A stretch of DNA of 64,000 nucleotides from Theionarchaea archaeon (GTDB lineage Archaea > Methanobacteriota_B > Thermococci > Methanofastidiosales > SZ-28-30). The position numbers and the translations under genes were made by a program. The notes beneath the pieces were generated by a model that was not told the DNA's origin, searched no databases, and saw only the letters and a program-made list of their open reading frames with translations. Shown piece after piece: positions 25,196-34,427 of the stretch. The stretch spans positions 1 through 64,000 of the forward strand of contig JACVGT010000009.1 in the NCBI GenBank assembly GCA_018992685.1, in the 5' to 3' direction. Position 1 is the first letter of the stretch. Each line of letters begins with the position of its first letter.

Positions 25196-27604
25196 ATGAC
25201 GGCGAGGAACACAGCACTGAGGACCCTGATTATGTTCTTCTTGATCATAGCCATAGTTTCTGCGGTTGGTGGAGACAGTGCGGTACCAGTAGAGGGTGAC
25301 TTATCAGGCAATTCAACCACTGAAGATGCAGATAATGACGGAGTCTTATCGGCACAGGATTGTGATGATACTGATCCCCATGTCTATCCGGGGGCAGAAG
25401 AAGTCTGTGATGGGAAGGATAATGACTGCGATGGCCAGGTTGATGAAGGGTGTTATACCTGCATCATTGACAGGGACGGAGACAGTTTCCCGGAGTGCAA
25501 TGACTGCAATGATTATGACCGGGACATCTACCCCAGGGCTCAAGAAGTGTGTGATGAAAAAGACAATGATTGCGACGGTCTGGTGGATGAAGGGTGCTGT
25601 GTGTGTTACAATGACCTGGACAGGGATACGTATTCTGACTGTAATGACTGTGATGATACTGACCCCACAGTGTATCCTGGAGCCATTGAGGTATGTGACG
25701 GCAAAGACAATGATTGCGATGGCATCATTGATGAGGGATCGTGGTGTGATTACGCAGAAATCTGGGTGAATAAAACGTGCAACGGATTCTACACTCAGGG
25801 CGAGCCAGTGGATGTTTCCTACCGGGTTCGCACCTCGAGCAAGAACTGTACCATCACGATTATGGGGTATCCCACTCAGGGGAGACCAACCACCCTGGTC
25901 AAGGACCAAGTTATTGCCCCAAACGAGGTGTACCAGACCCGTACCTCCGCTCAATGTCCAGCAGGACTGGTTCTCCTGGTGATCACAGTTACTCTTCCTG
26001 GCAACCCCCCAAAAACGTTGTATGACGATTGTGCCTTCCATGTAATGAGCTGCACCGTCACAGATGCAGATGGTGACGGGTATGATTCACCTCTGTTTGA
26101 TGGTGAGGATTGTGATGATACTGATCCTGCCATTCATCCAGGTCAGCGGGAGGTCTGTGATGGGAAGGATAATGATTGTGACGGGCTCCTTGATGAAGGA
26201 TTCGACTGTGACTATGTTGAAATATGGGTTGAAAAGAAGTGCGGGAGTACGTATGACGATAGAGAACCGGTACAGGTGTACTTTGAAGTTCACTCTTTAG
26301 CTCCCACTGCTCGAGTAACCATCACAGATTATGCACCACGGGGAAGAGCATATCTTCTTGCAGCAGACAAAGATGTGGTCTGCAATAAAGTGTACCGGCT
26401 GACAGTGACAGCAAAGTGTGCGGGGCTGGAAAGGCTGACCATCACTGCAGCTCTTGAGATTGATGGGGTAGTAAAATCAGTGGCAAGTGACTGTGGGTTC
26501 TACGTGGTGAACTGTATGAAGCCTGACAGTGATGGGGATGGCCACAACTCTGTTCTGGTAGGAGGAGACGATTGTGATGACAGTGACCCTACAGTCTATG
26601 CGGGCGCTCTGGAGCTTTGCGATGGAAAGGACAACAACTGCGATGGTCTGGTGGATTTTCCTGATAATGACCGTGACGGTGTGGTGTCCGATCAGTGTGG
26701 GGGAACGGACTGTGATGATTCAGATCCAAGGGTGTATCCGGGGGCAGAAGAGGTGTACGATGGCAATGATAACGACTGTGATGGAGAAATCGATGAAGGA
26801 ATAGGTGCAGACCAAATAGATGCAGATGGGGACGGATATCCGCTGACCACAGACTGCAACGATAGGCGGTCTGATGTGAGCCCGGGAGCGCGTGAATCGT
26901 GCTCAGACGGTCAGGACAATGACTGCGATGGGTTAATTGATTGCAATGATCCCGATTGTGACCAGGATGAGTCGTGCAAGAGAGGTATTGATGTTGCAGG
27001 CCTTCTTGACATACTGATGACATACAAGGTTGTGGTCCTGGGGGCGATCTGTGGAATTGCTGCTGTTGTGGGAGGGTTCCTGTACTACAGGAAGAGAAAG
27101 ACCAGCATTCGCGAAGAAGTGGGACCTCCTCCAGAGAGACCACCAGGTGAAGAAAAGGTGAAGTCCTTCTGGGGATTCAGGAAAGAAAGAAAAGAAGAAG
27201 AAGAGAAAGAGGAACCAAAAGGAGAATTCCCGTCTGAAGAAAAGGAGGAGAAAGGATTACTGCAATTTTGGAAAAAAGAGAAGGAAAAGGAAGAAGAAAA
27301 AGAAAGGAAAGAAGGCGAGAAAGGGGAAGAAGAGGAAGGGCCGAGGAAGAAACCTTTCTGGAAATTCGGGAAGGAGCCAGAGGAAGTAGAAAAAGAAGAG
27401 GAACTAAAAGAAGAATTTCCTTCTGAAGAAAAGGAGGAGAAAGGACTACTGCAATTCTTGAAAAGGGAAAAAGGAGGAAAAGAAGAGGAGAAAAGGAAAA
27501 AAGAGGAAAAACCAAAGAAGAAATCCTTCTGGAAATTCAGGAAGGAGGGGGAAGAAGAGGAGGAAAGAGAGGAAGAGACCCTGGGATTGGAGGATGTCAT
27601 CTGA
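25196..27604 (+). CDS. Surface protein with MopE-type metal-binding repeats and a charged cytoplasmic tail
   Basis: An 802-residue membrane protein. After a signal peptide (about residues 1-30) come seven or eight copies of the MopE-like motif (DCDDTDPxVYPGAEEVCDG, then KDNDCDGxxDEG), interrupted by two similar beta domains of about 95 residues (about 185-285 and 340-440). One membrane helix (VVVLGAICGIAAVVGGFLYY) follows at about 610-630. The 170-residue cytoplasmic tail is Lys/Glu-rich with three FW-F-containing modules and two FPSEEKEEKGLLQF modules. MopE repeats bind metals (copper or calcium). The next gene, a secreted caspase-fold protease, begins 76 bp later and may act with it. Confidence 0.85.
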   Translation: MTARNTALRTLIMFFLIIAIVSAVGGDSAVPVEGDLSGNSTTEDADNDGVLSAQDCDDTDPHVYPGAEEVCDGKDNDCDGQVDEGCYTCIIDRDGDSFPECNDCNDYDRDIYPRAQEVCDEKDNDCDGLVDEGCCVCYNDLDRDTYSDCNDCDDTDPTVYPGAIEVCDGKDNDCDGIIDEGSWCDYAEIWVNKTCNGFYTQGEPVDVSYRVRTSSKNCTITIMGYPTQGRPTTLVKDQVIAPNEVYQTRTSAQCPAGLVLLVITVTLPGNPPKTLYDDCAFHVMSCTVTDADGDGYDSPLFDGEDCDDTDPAIHPGQREVCDGKDNDCDGLLDEGFDCDYVEIWVEKKCGSTYDDREPVQVYFEVHSLAPTARVTITDYAPRGRAYLLAADKDVVCNKVYRLTVTAKCAGLERLTITAALEIDGVVKSVASDCGFYVVNCMKPDSDGDGHNSVLVGGDDCDDSDPTVYAGALELCDGKDNNCDGLVDFPDNDRDGVVSDQCGGTDCDDSDPRVYPGAEEVYDGNDNDCDGEIDEGIGADQIDADGDGYPLTTDCNDRRSDVSPGARESCSDGQDNDCDGLIDCNDPDCDQDESCKRGIDVAGLLDILMTYKVVVLGAICGIAAVVGGFLYYRKRKTSIREEVGPPPERPPGEEKVKSFWGFRKERKEEEEKEEPKGEFPSEEKEEKGLLQFWKKEKEKEEEKERKEGEKGEEEEGPRKKPFWKFGKEPEEVEKEEELKEEFPSEEKEEKGLLQFLKREKGGKEEEKRKKEEKPKKKSFWKFRKEGEEEEEREEETLGLEDVI

Positions 27605-27680
27605 ACTATCCCGTACCTGGTCTGGGACTGCCAGAGTCCCGCTCGTTAGCTTTAAATGTGGAATTCTATATGTACGTCAG

Positions 27681-29240
27681 ATGAAGAGATCGATTGTCAT
27701 CATGCTTCTGTTCATGGGATTGATAACCGTCTGCACAGCAGACGATTCTTACACATCGGTGGTTGTTCTTGCCAATTCCATTGAAAGGGAACTCAATACC
27801 GATTTCATTCAGGATTTGAGGGAGAACAGAGAGGTAATTGTTGTCGATCCTGCAGAGTTTCAGGCTTACAAGTTTTCCCCCCATATCATCATTTTGGGAG
27901 GAGCAAGAGCCCCTGATACAGGGACGATCACAGAGAATGCTCTCCCTTCGCGCGAAAAAGAAGGTGCTTCTCAGTCTATGGTGGTCACGTTCAACGTGTG
28001 GAAGAATGACCAGGTGGTGGTGATACTTGCAGGACCAGACAGAGAGGGCACCAGAGAAGCCTGCGATGAACATTTTCACCACGTTGTATCTCTCTTGGAT
28101 GCTTTGGAGGTTGTATCTGATATTGTTGGTTCATTGCAGTCTCTTGTGTTTCTATGGCCATCTCCTCTGGATCTTTCTGACCAGATCGCTCCTTTTGCTC
28201 CCCTGGCCATGCCCCTCAAGGTCACTGACCTTCCATTTCTCGTTCCACACACTCTGAATGAGGAAACCTGGTTCTTCTGGATGGATGATCGTCCTTCAGC
28301 AAAATTCGCCCATCCCACTCGATTCATCTTCTACGGGATTGCTACAGGGGCCTGCAATGTGTACAGCGAGAAGTGGTGGCCTGTGCTCAATGGAGCACCT
28401 CTGTGGGTGGATTCCACCTCTTACTGGGATGCATCGTACTGGGTTCATAACCCGGGGATTGAGAAACCTCGTGCCTATTCTGCAGGCGCTGATGGCTCCG
28501 GAATTGAGCTCTCCACCTCCCGGGATAGGGCACTTCTTGTCAACGGATGGGGGTCAGGACAACCACTGGGTGGCGACATGGCTGAGGATGAACGGGGAAT
28601 GAGAGAAGCCCTGACTTCAATAGGGATCATGACGGAAACGGCCTTCACGAGGTCTGAAATTGAGCAGGTTCTGACTGCGTGGTCTCAGAAAATGAAACCT
28701 GAAGAGACGCTGCTCATTTACATTACAGCCCACGGAGACAAGGGAATATTCCTGATTCGGAATGCTGTCTTCACCATTCATGATCTGATTACGCTTCTCG
28801 CACTTTTTGATGAAGGAATCCCCATTCACATCATCCTTGATACGTGCAATGCCGGATACTCACTCTCTCCCCTCAAGTCAGAAGTAGAGCTGGTTATGGC
28901 TGCAGCAGGTGAGGGGGATGCAGCCTATGGTGATTGTGATCCTGCAGGGGATATCAATCCGAGTGACTCAGGGAGTGAGTTCACCAGTGGATTAGTTGTT
29001 ACCATCAAGGAGCTGGCCAGAACAGGAAGCAGAATAAATCAGTGGAAAGTCCAGGCAGCTTCCCGGAATTTCAGCTGGTACATCCTGTTGCTCATGGAAT
29101 CATTCACGGCAGCTCGAGAATTAGATATCAATGCACGTTCAGGTGTCACCACACCTCTCATCTGGACAGCAGTCACCGATTTTGACCCACCCACTCAGAG
29201 CCCTCAAGAGGAGAGTGGGTGCCCCTGTGGGGGAGGGTAG
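27681..29240 (+). CDS. Secreted caspase-fold (clan CD) cysteine protease
   Basis: A 519-residue exported protein: signal peptide (residues 1-20), an N-terminal alpha/beta domain that resembles a surface-layer cell-wall-binding module (VVVLANSIERELNTDFIQDL, HIIILGGARA), and a C-terminal caspase-hemoglobinase domain with the catalytic pair ITAHGDKG (about residue 353) and ILDTCNAGYS (about 392). A DGSG and a metacaspase-like acidic loop are present. The C-terminus ends in CPCGGG. The start at 27681 follows a TATA-like CTTTAAATG at the leaderless distance. No propeptide can be defined. Neighbours suggest a surface processing role. Confidence 0.78.
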   Translation: MKRSIVIMLLFMGLITVCTADDSYTSVVVLANSIERELNTDFIQDLRENREVIVVDPAEFQAYKFSPHIIILGGARAPDTGTITENALPSREKEGASQSMVVTFNVWKNDQVVVILAGPDREGTREACDEHFHHVVSLLDALEVVSDIVGSLQSLVFLWPSPLDLSDQIAPFAPLAMPLKVTDLPFLVPHTLNEETWFFWMDDRPSAKFAHPTRFIFYGIATGACNVYSEKWWPVLNGAPLWVDSTSYWDASYWVHNPGIEKPRAYSAGADGSGIELSTSRDRALLVNGWGSGQPLGGDMAEDERGMREALTSIGIMTETAFTRSEIEQVLTAWSQKMKPEETLLIYITAHGDKGIFLIRNAVFTIHDLITLLALFDEGIPIHIILDTCNAGYSLSPLKSEVELVMAAAGEGDAAYGDCDPAGDINPSDSGSEFTSGLVVTIKELARTGSRINQWKVQAASRNFSWYILLLMESFTAARELDINARSGVTTPLIWTAVTDFDPPTQSPQEESGCPCGGG

Positions 29241-29272
29241 CCCCTTTGTCCAGGAACTTGGTGTCCAATCAC

Positions 29273-31000
29273 CTACTCTACTGTTACACTCTTGGCGAGG
29301 TTTCTGGGCTTATCAATGGGGAGACCTCGTTCTCTGGCTATGTAGTATGCCAGCATCTGACCAATAACAGTAGCTAATATGGCGAATTTGCCATCGGAGG
29401 AAGTCTCCAGCAGGAAGTCAGGAGAAAATTCCGAATTGTTTGATATAATAATGGTCCGGGCACCGCGGGCCTGAACCTCTTTAGTATTGGATTCCATTTC
29501 AAAGTCCTCGTCGGGAATCAAACACACCACAGGAGTCCCGTCTTCAATGAGGGCTATAGTCCCGTGCTTCAGTTCTCCTCCCATCATTCCCTCCGCATGG
29601 ACGTAGGCAATCTCTTTCAGCTTCAGTGCAGACTCACGTGCCACAGGATAGGACAGTCCTCTGCCAATCAAGTAGATGTCCTGGCACTCTCGAAGTTCTC
29701 TTGCCAGGATTTTCACCTGTTCTTCATTGGTGTCAATGCACTCCTTAATTCTTCGAGAAACGGTATCCAGGTTCACCACATACCCGAATTTCTGGGCCAG
29801 AGCCAGCAGGGTGATAACCTGGTTGGTATATGTCTTGGTGGAGGCTACACAGATTTCCTGTCCTGTCAAAATCTCTATAGACAGTTCAGACATTCTCTGT
29901 ATGGTGGAATATGGGACATTGACAATGGAGGCAATCCTGGCTCCCTGTTCCCTGGCATGCTTTAGTGCTTTCAGTACATCCATGGTTTCTCCACTTTGGG
30001 AAATAGCTATTATCAGGGTTTCTTCATCACACGTCACGTAGTTTCTGAATTCAGATGCGATAATGGTCTGTGTTTCCACCCCCGTGTCATGGAAGAAATG
30101 GACTCCCAGGAGTGATGCGTGGTAGCTGGTGCCTGCAGCCACAAAAACCACTTTCCTCGATTGCCGTACCAGATCAGAAAGGACATCCAGCTTGTGGGCC
30201 TGGTCGGTTTTCAAGGACGTAACCAGCCGCTCTGCCACAACAGGTTGCTCATGAATTTCCTTTATCATGTAGTGAGGGAAGTCTTTTTCAATTTCTGTGT
30301 AGGTGACCTTGAATTCCCTGATCTCCTTGGCAATGGGAGTTCCATGCTTGAAAAAGGTGTAGCCTGTGGCCGTGACTTCGGCCATCTCGTAATCTTCAAA
30401 GAAGATCGCCTTCTGCGATCTCTCACTGAACGCAAAAATATCTGAGGACACCACAAATCCCTCAGGTAACAAGCCGAGAACCAGAGGAGAATCCTTCTTA
30501 AAAGCGTAGATCTTCTCTTCCCCTCTGGGCAGCAGGAGGACAGCGTACGTCCCCTTCGCTTCTGCCATGAACATATCAATACTTTCCTTGATGGTGAATC
30601 CCTCTCTCATCTTCTCCTCAATGAAATGAGCGATGACCTCTGTATCTGTTTCAGACATGAAGTGATGATCCTGCAACCTGTCCCGCAACCGTTCATAGTT
30701 TTCAATAATACCATTGTGGACAATAAAGAACTGATCGTTGCACGCTGCGTGAGGATGGGCATTCTCCCTTGTGACACCACCATGCGTAGCCCAGCGGGTG
30801 TGGGAAATGGCAGCTCGTGTTCTGTATTCTGGCACTGTCGTGAGAAAATCATCTATTTCGCCTATGTCCTTCTGCAGGGACCCTTCTACTGTTGCATATC
30901 CAACAGAATCATATCCCCGGTACTCCAGTCGTTTCAATGCCTTGAGGAGCTCTATCGTGGTGAACTCTTCCCGGGAGATCATTCCGACAATTCCACACAT
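29273..31000 (-). CDS. glmS: Glutamine-fructose-6-phosphate aminotransferase
   Basis: GlmS makes glucosamine-6-phosphate from fructose-6-phosphate and glutamine, the first step to UDP-GlcNAc. The 575-residue protein starts with the catalytic cysteine (MCGIVG), shows the N-terminal amidotransferase motifs (SHTRWATHGG, NGIIENY, SETDTEVIAH) and the two SIS domains (AAGTSYHASL, AISQSGETMDVL, CVASTKTYTNQ) and ends with the conserved NLAKSVTVE. GGAGGGA precedes the ATG. It is followed by the GT4 transferase gene in the upstream direction, a plausible glycan-synthesis pairing. Confidence 0.97.
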   Translation of the reverse strand: MCGIVGMISREEFTTIELLKALKRLEYRGYDSVGYATVEGSLQKDIGEIDDFLTTVPEYRTRAAISHTRWATHGGVTRENAHPHAACNDQFFIVHNGIIENYERLRDRLQDHHFMSETDTEVIAHFIEEKMREGFTIKESIDMFMAEAKGTYAVLLLPRGEEKIYAFKKDSPLVLGLLPEGFVVSSDIFAFSERSQKAIFFEDYEMAEVTATGYTFFKHGTPIAKEIREFKVTYTEIEKDFPHYMIKEIHEQPVVAERLVTSLKTDQAHKLDVLSDLVRQSRKVVFVAAGTSYHASLLGVHFFHDTGVETQTIIASEFRNYVTCDEETLIIAISQSGETMDVLKALKHAREQGARIASIVNVPYSTIQRMSELSIEILTGQEICVASTKTYTNQVITLLALAQKFGYVVNLDTVSRRIKECIDTNEEQVKILARELRECQDIYLIGRGLSYPVARESALKLKEIAYVHAEGMMGGELKHGTIALIEDGTPVVCLIPDEDFEMESNTKEVQARGARTIIISNNSEFSPDFLLETSSDGKFAILATVIGQMLAYYIARERGLPIDKPRNLAKSVTVE

Positions 31001-31120
31001 GGGTTACCGAATATTCCCTCCTATTTGAACGTTTCTCACAAACAGTTATACTGCTGATATTGTGAGAATTACTGTGATATAGACTGTGCTCAAACTGCGA
31101 GTTAACCCTTCCAATCAATT

Positions 31121-32047
31121 TCATCTCATCAATAGTGCCACCAACACTGATATAATCCCACATGTGCCCCCCAACATCCAGAGCAAGGTCACCAGGGTCT
31201 TCTCCGTGAGAGGAACCGTTCTACTGAGGACATTGGCGACAGAAAGATAGGGTGGTGGGTGTAACCGTCCTTTGATCACCTTGGTAGGTCCGTAGGATTT
31301 CCCGGTGAACCCTATTGGCACTTTCAGAAAAAACTCAGTGATGGCTGGGAGGAGAGCAATCACTCCCAGAAGTTCTATCTTTCCCAGGATTACAGAGCTT
31401 GCAATCACAGCTCCAATGGGAAGGGTACCCGTATCTCCTGGAAAGATGTGTGCTGGGTACTTGTTGAAGATGAGGAAGGCCAGAAGTGAGAGCCACAGCG
31501 AGCCCAAGATGAGTTGGGACGGCTCTCTCTTGAGAATGAGACAGCACACTGCCAGAGAGAAAGCAGCAATCGCCCCCATTCCTGCTTCTTCTCCATTGAA
31601 TCCTGCCAGGATATTGGTGGCGTTGGAGCAGGCACAGACCCCCAGTATGACCAGTACGTAGTAGAACCACGAAAAATCCACCGACCATACCACCAGGTCT
31701 ACAGTCGTATCTGTGGTGAGGAAGAGCAAGGGTACGCCCAGTCCCATGGAGAGCGCCAGTTTTTTCACCTGGGACATCCCCTTCAGGTCATCATATGCTC
31801 CCAATGTTGCAGAGAGAAGGAGAACACAGGTGACTGCTGCATAATCTGGCGTGCCCAGGAGGATGAAGGCTATTCCCAAGACAATGGTGAGGCTCAGAAC
31901 ATACGAGACTCCTCCCATTTCAGGTATGTCCAGGATGATGGGTTTGTGGACGTCTTTTCCTGTGATGTTGTGGGCTTTCATAAAATGAGCAATCCAGGGA
32001 GTGGTGATCAAGGTGATAACAAATGCGAGTCCAGCGTACAGGATCAT
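31121..32047 (-). CDS. GT4 UDP-GlcNAc:dolichyl-phosphate GlcNAc-1-P transferase-like
   Basis: A polytopic phosphosugar transferase of 308 residues with about ten helices. It has an acidic DD pair in GAYDDLKG (about residue 85), NATNILAGFNGEEAGMGA (about 145-160), and FPGDTGTLPIGA (about 205). This is the MraY/WecA/Alg7 family; the archaeal members (AglH type) start N-glycan or polymer synthesis on a dolichyl lipid. The start at 32047 fits family N-termini and a weak TATA 25 nt upstream. It sits next to glmS, which supplies its UDP-GlcNAc precursor. Confidence 0.88.
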   Translation of the reverse strand: MILYAGLAFVITLITTPWIAHFMKAHNITGKDVHKPIILDIPEMGGVSYVLSLTIVLGIAFILLGTPDYAAVTCVLLLSATLGAYDDLKGMSQVKKLALSMGLGVPLLFLTTDTTVDLVVWSVDFSWFYYVLVILGVCACSNATNILAGFNGEEAGMGAIAAFSLAVCCLILKREPSQLILGSLWLSLLAFLIFNKYPAHIFPGDTGTLPIGAVIASSVILGKIELLGVIALLPAITEFFLKVPIGFTGKSYGPTKVIKGRLHPPPYLSVANVLSRTVPLTEKTLVTLLWMLGGTCGIISVLVALLMR

Positions 32048-32147
32048 GCCGTAGTTTAGGGATAGCAAAGATAAAGGTTCCGGTTGTAAAATGTGGGGTA
32101 CGATTGTCCCCCTCAAATCTTATATTATACCTCTGGTTGATAGTATC

Positions 32148-32933
32148 ATGAATCGCTGGATTTATGTGCTCATTTGCGTGCTGCTGGTGGGTTCGGCCGC
32201 TGTTGTTGCATACTACGGGTATGAACATGAAGAGCGATCGGAGCCCGCACCCGAGTCGGCCTCGGAACTAACCCCGAACTCGTGGAATTTGACTGCCTTG
32301 AGAGAAGCGAATGAAGAGATGAGAAAGGAAATTGGACTCAGGGTTTTCAGCGAGCTTTCTTCAGAAGGTATTGAGGAGGCACAAACCATTGCACACTCAG
32401 ATACGGTGGTGGCTGCAGTCCTACAGCGGCTCGGAGAATGTACACCCGAGGTTTTTGGAGGACCTTCAGGAAGAATTGCAGTTCTCAGGTATACCTCAGA
32501 GGAATGGGTGGCCCAGGTGACAGTTGATCTTGAAGAAGATGAGGTCGTTGCAGTCACCCTGAATAAGGGAATCCTCCCTCCATCTGACCTTTTGACTTTG
32601 GTTCATCTTGCAGAAAGAGAGGTGCCGGTACACGTCGTTGGTACGCCCCTGTTGAGGAAAGTCTCACCCTCAAGAGAGGGTGCTGAGGTTGTGTTTCTCA
32701 CTGATGAGGGTACGATAGAAATCCGGGTTAACGGTGAACAGGGAAGAGTGATACAGTTTGAGAAAACTCCACGTTCTCTGTGGGAAGGACGCCCCCTGAG
32801 ATGGTTATGGGTTCTCATACCCGCTTCAGCAGTCGTGCTCATACTCGTTTTCTGGGTTATTTCCAGAAGACCTCCTCCAGCTGGAGGGACTGAACCAACG
32901 CCAGAAGAAGAGGCAGAACCTGAATCAGGTTGA
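32148..32933 (+). CDS. Membrane-anchored extracytoplasmic protein of unknown function
   Basis: A 261-residue protein with an N-terminal signal/anchor (WIYVLICVLLVGSAAVVAYYGY), an extracellular region of about 180 residues, and a C-terminal helix (WVLIPASAVVLILVFWVI) followed by a proline- and glutamate-rich tail. The two internal segments near residues 85-130 and 150-190 (RYTSEEWVAQVTVDLEEDEVV, EVVFLTDEGTIEIRV) look like PepSY-style folds, tentatively. TATA (CTTATATTATACC) is 24 nt upstream. It is divergent from the GT4 gene. Confidence 0.5.
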   Translation: MNRWIYVLICVLLVGSAAVVAYYGYEHEERSEPAPESASELTPNSWNLTALREANEEMRKEIGLRVFSELSSEGIEEAQTIAHSDTVVAAVLQRLGECTPEVFGGPSGRIAVLRYTSEEWVAQVTVDLEEDEVVAVTLNKGILPPSDLLTLVHLAEREVPVHVVGTPLLRKVSPSREGAEVVFLTDEGTIEIRVNGEQGRVIQFEKTPRSLWEGRPLRWLWVLIPASAVVLILVFWVISRRPPPAGGTEPTPEEEAEPESG

Positions 32934-32939
32934 AAGCTT

Positions 32940-32972
32940 GAGTATTCTTTTCCTCTCTTGTTTCCTTTTTTG
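32940..32972 (+). terminator. T-rich terminator
   Basis: A T/C-rich stretch (TATTCTTTTCCTCTCTTG, then TTTCCTTTTTTGTG) directly after the plus-strand stop codon, the usual archaeal termination signal. The convergent lipoate ligase ends just beyond it. Confidence 0.4.
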
Positions 32973-32977
32973 TGTGG

Positions 32978-34084
32978 CTATCGCTTTACCTTTGACTGGG
33001 CCCGCAATATGGCTTCAACAAAATCTTTTGCAGTGACTCCTGCCAGCGTGATTCCCTCCTTCTCAAGGAATGTGTCGATTTTCTCTGCCAAAACCTTTTT
33101 TCGTATCTTCATTCCTATTAATTCATTTTCCAACTTTTCCAGGGATTCTGCAGGCTCGTAGAAGAAATCACCGGAGATCAAAATATCGTTGATTCGTCCG
33201 TGTGCTGTCTCAATGGTGATTCGTATGAGCTTGTCTGCTTTGTGGGAAGCCTCGCACACCATGACGCCACCTGCCACTTTTGTGCACTTGGCCTTCACGA
33301 GTGACAAGAGTCGTTCCCTTCTTTGAGAGGTTTTGTGCAGCCACTGGTCAGATTCAAGCCGTGCTATGATCCCGGAAAGGTACTCATTTTCCAGGGCAGT
33401 CAATTCACCAGGGGCTAGGGATACGCCCAGGAGCTTCTGATATTCTTCTACCAGACGGTCAACGACAGTTTTCCGGTCTGGAACAGCACCAAGTTCCCTC
33501 CTGAAAGAGGTCATGTACTTTTCGAGGGACTGCACCATCTTGTCTCTGAATTTCTCTGAAGGAACCTTGAGGACGTTTACCATGACCTCGGTGTTGATAT
33601 CGAAGATTACATTGCCGATGAGAACAATGGCATCATCAAATGTCACGGCTCCGTTGCCAGAAGCTTTTCTCCGCTGGATAAGTACGTCATTGATAGGCCT
33701 GTATACTGCCGGAAGGCCAAAATGCTGGTAGACATTGACTGTGGGCTGCAGAAACTTGCTGTAAAAGGGTTCCACACCCAGAGGGACAGCAGGATCATCT
33801 TTGTGAACAACAATCTGGTAAAACTGCTGGTTGGAGTCGAGATAGACAGCTCCTCCCCCTGTCTGTCTTCTCACCACAGGGATACTATGCTGGTTGCAGT
33901 ATTCAACATCGACTTCCTTTTCCAGTTCCTGGTGAATTCCGATACACACATAGGGAGATTCAGGATAGATGAGAATAATAGTATTGGGGGCATGGGTCTC
34001 AGTGACCGCTCTGGCAACAGCCTCATAGACACTCTGTATGTAGTATCCATCTTTCTGGTCCAGGGTTAAGAGTCGCCATTCCAT
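32978..34084 (-). CDS. lplA: Lipoate-protein ligase A with fused accessory domain
   Basis: A 368-residue LplA. It shows the lipoate/adenylate motif RRQTGGGAVYLD (about residues 72-83), ASGNGAV (about 140), and a C-terminal LplB-like accessory domain of about 100 residues (CEASHKADKLIRITIETAHGRINDILISGDF, with ISGDFFYEP as landmark). It charges lipoate onto E2 or GcvH proteins. The ATG at 34084 is 25 nt after a TATA (TTTTTAAAC). No lipoylated carrier is in the window. The usual split archaeal LplA/LplB genes are here one gene. Confidence 0.88.
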   Translation of the reverse strand: MEWRLLTLDQKDGYYIQSVYEAVARAVTETHAPNTIILIYPESPYVCIGIHQELEKEVDVEYCNQHSIPVVRRQTGGGAVYLDSNQQFYQIVVHKDDPAVPLGVEPFYSKFLQPTVNVYQHFGLPAVYRPINDVLIQRRKASGNGAVTFDDAIVLIGNVIFDINTEVMVNVLKVPSEKFRDKMVQSLEKYMTSFRRELGAVPDRKTVVDRLVEEYQKLLGVSLAPGELTALENEYLSGIIARLESDQWLHKTSQRRERLLSLVKAKCTKVAGGVMVCEASHKADKLIRITIETAHGRINDILISGDFFYEPAESLEKLENELIGMKIRKKVLAEKIDTFLEKEGITLAGVTAKDFVEAILRAQSKVKR

Positions 34085-34427
34085 GTGCAACCCTGTATTA
34101 CTGGTTTAAAAATGTTTCTTTGTTGATGGCATGACGCACAAGTCAGTATTCAACATTTTGTTGGAGTACTATTCACCGGGTGATCTGAGGTGTGGACAAG
34201 CATGACAGCCATATGCCAAGAACCATAACGGTTTGAGGAGCTGAACTGCTTAAAGGTTCAATTCTGGAACTCTTCTGAGTGAAGGTTGGCTTGTTCCTGC
34301 TGATGTGGAATCCATGGTACGATCTTGAACAAATACCTTTACCAACCGTTAAGTTTATAAACATGTCTGACAAAACCCTCAATGCAGACTGAAATAACCA
34401 AGCAATATCAAGTTCTAAGGTGATAAT
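34085..34427 (+). promoter_or_regulatory. Thermosome promoter region
   Basis: A 340-bp gap. A perfect palindrome GTTTATAAAC (34352-34361) is the TATA box of the thermosome gene and places the RNA start near 34382, giving a leader of about 45 nt with GGTGAT ahead of the ATG. The rest, 34120-34340, shows no gene. Heat-shock control is expected from the family but no operator can be identified by eye. Confidence 0.5.

Noticed and set aside
27085-27600. Ser/Phe-rich minus-strand frames antisense to the MopE protein tail
   Set aside because: They are mirror images of the Lys/Glu-rich repeats and lack start signals.
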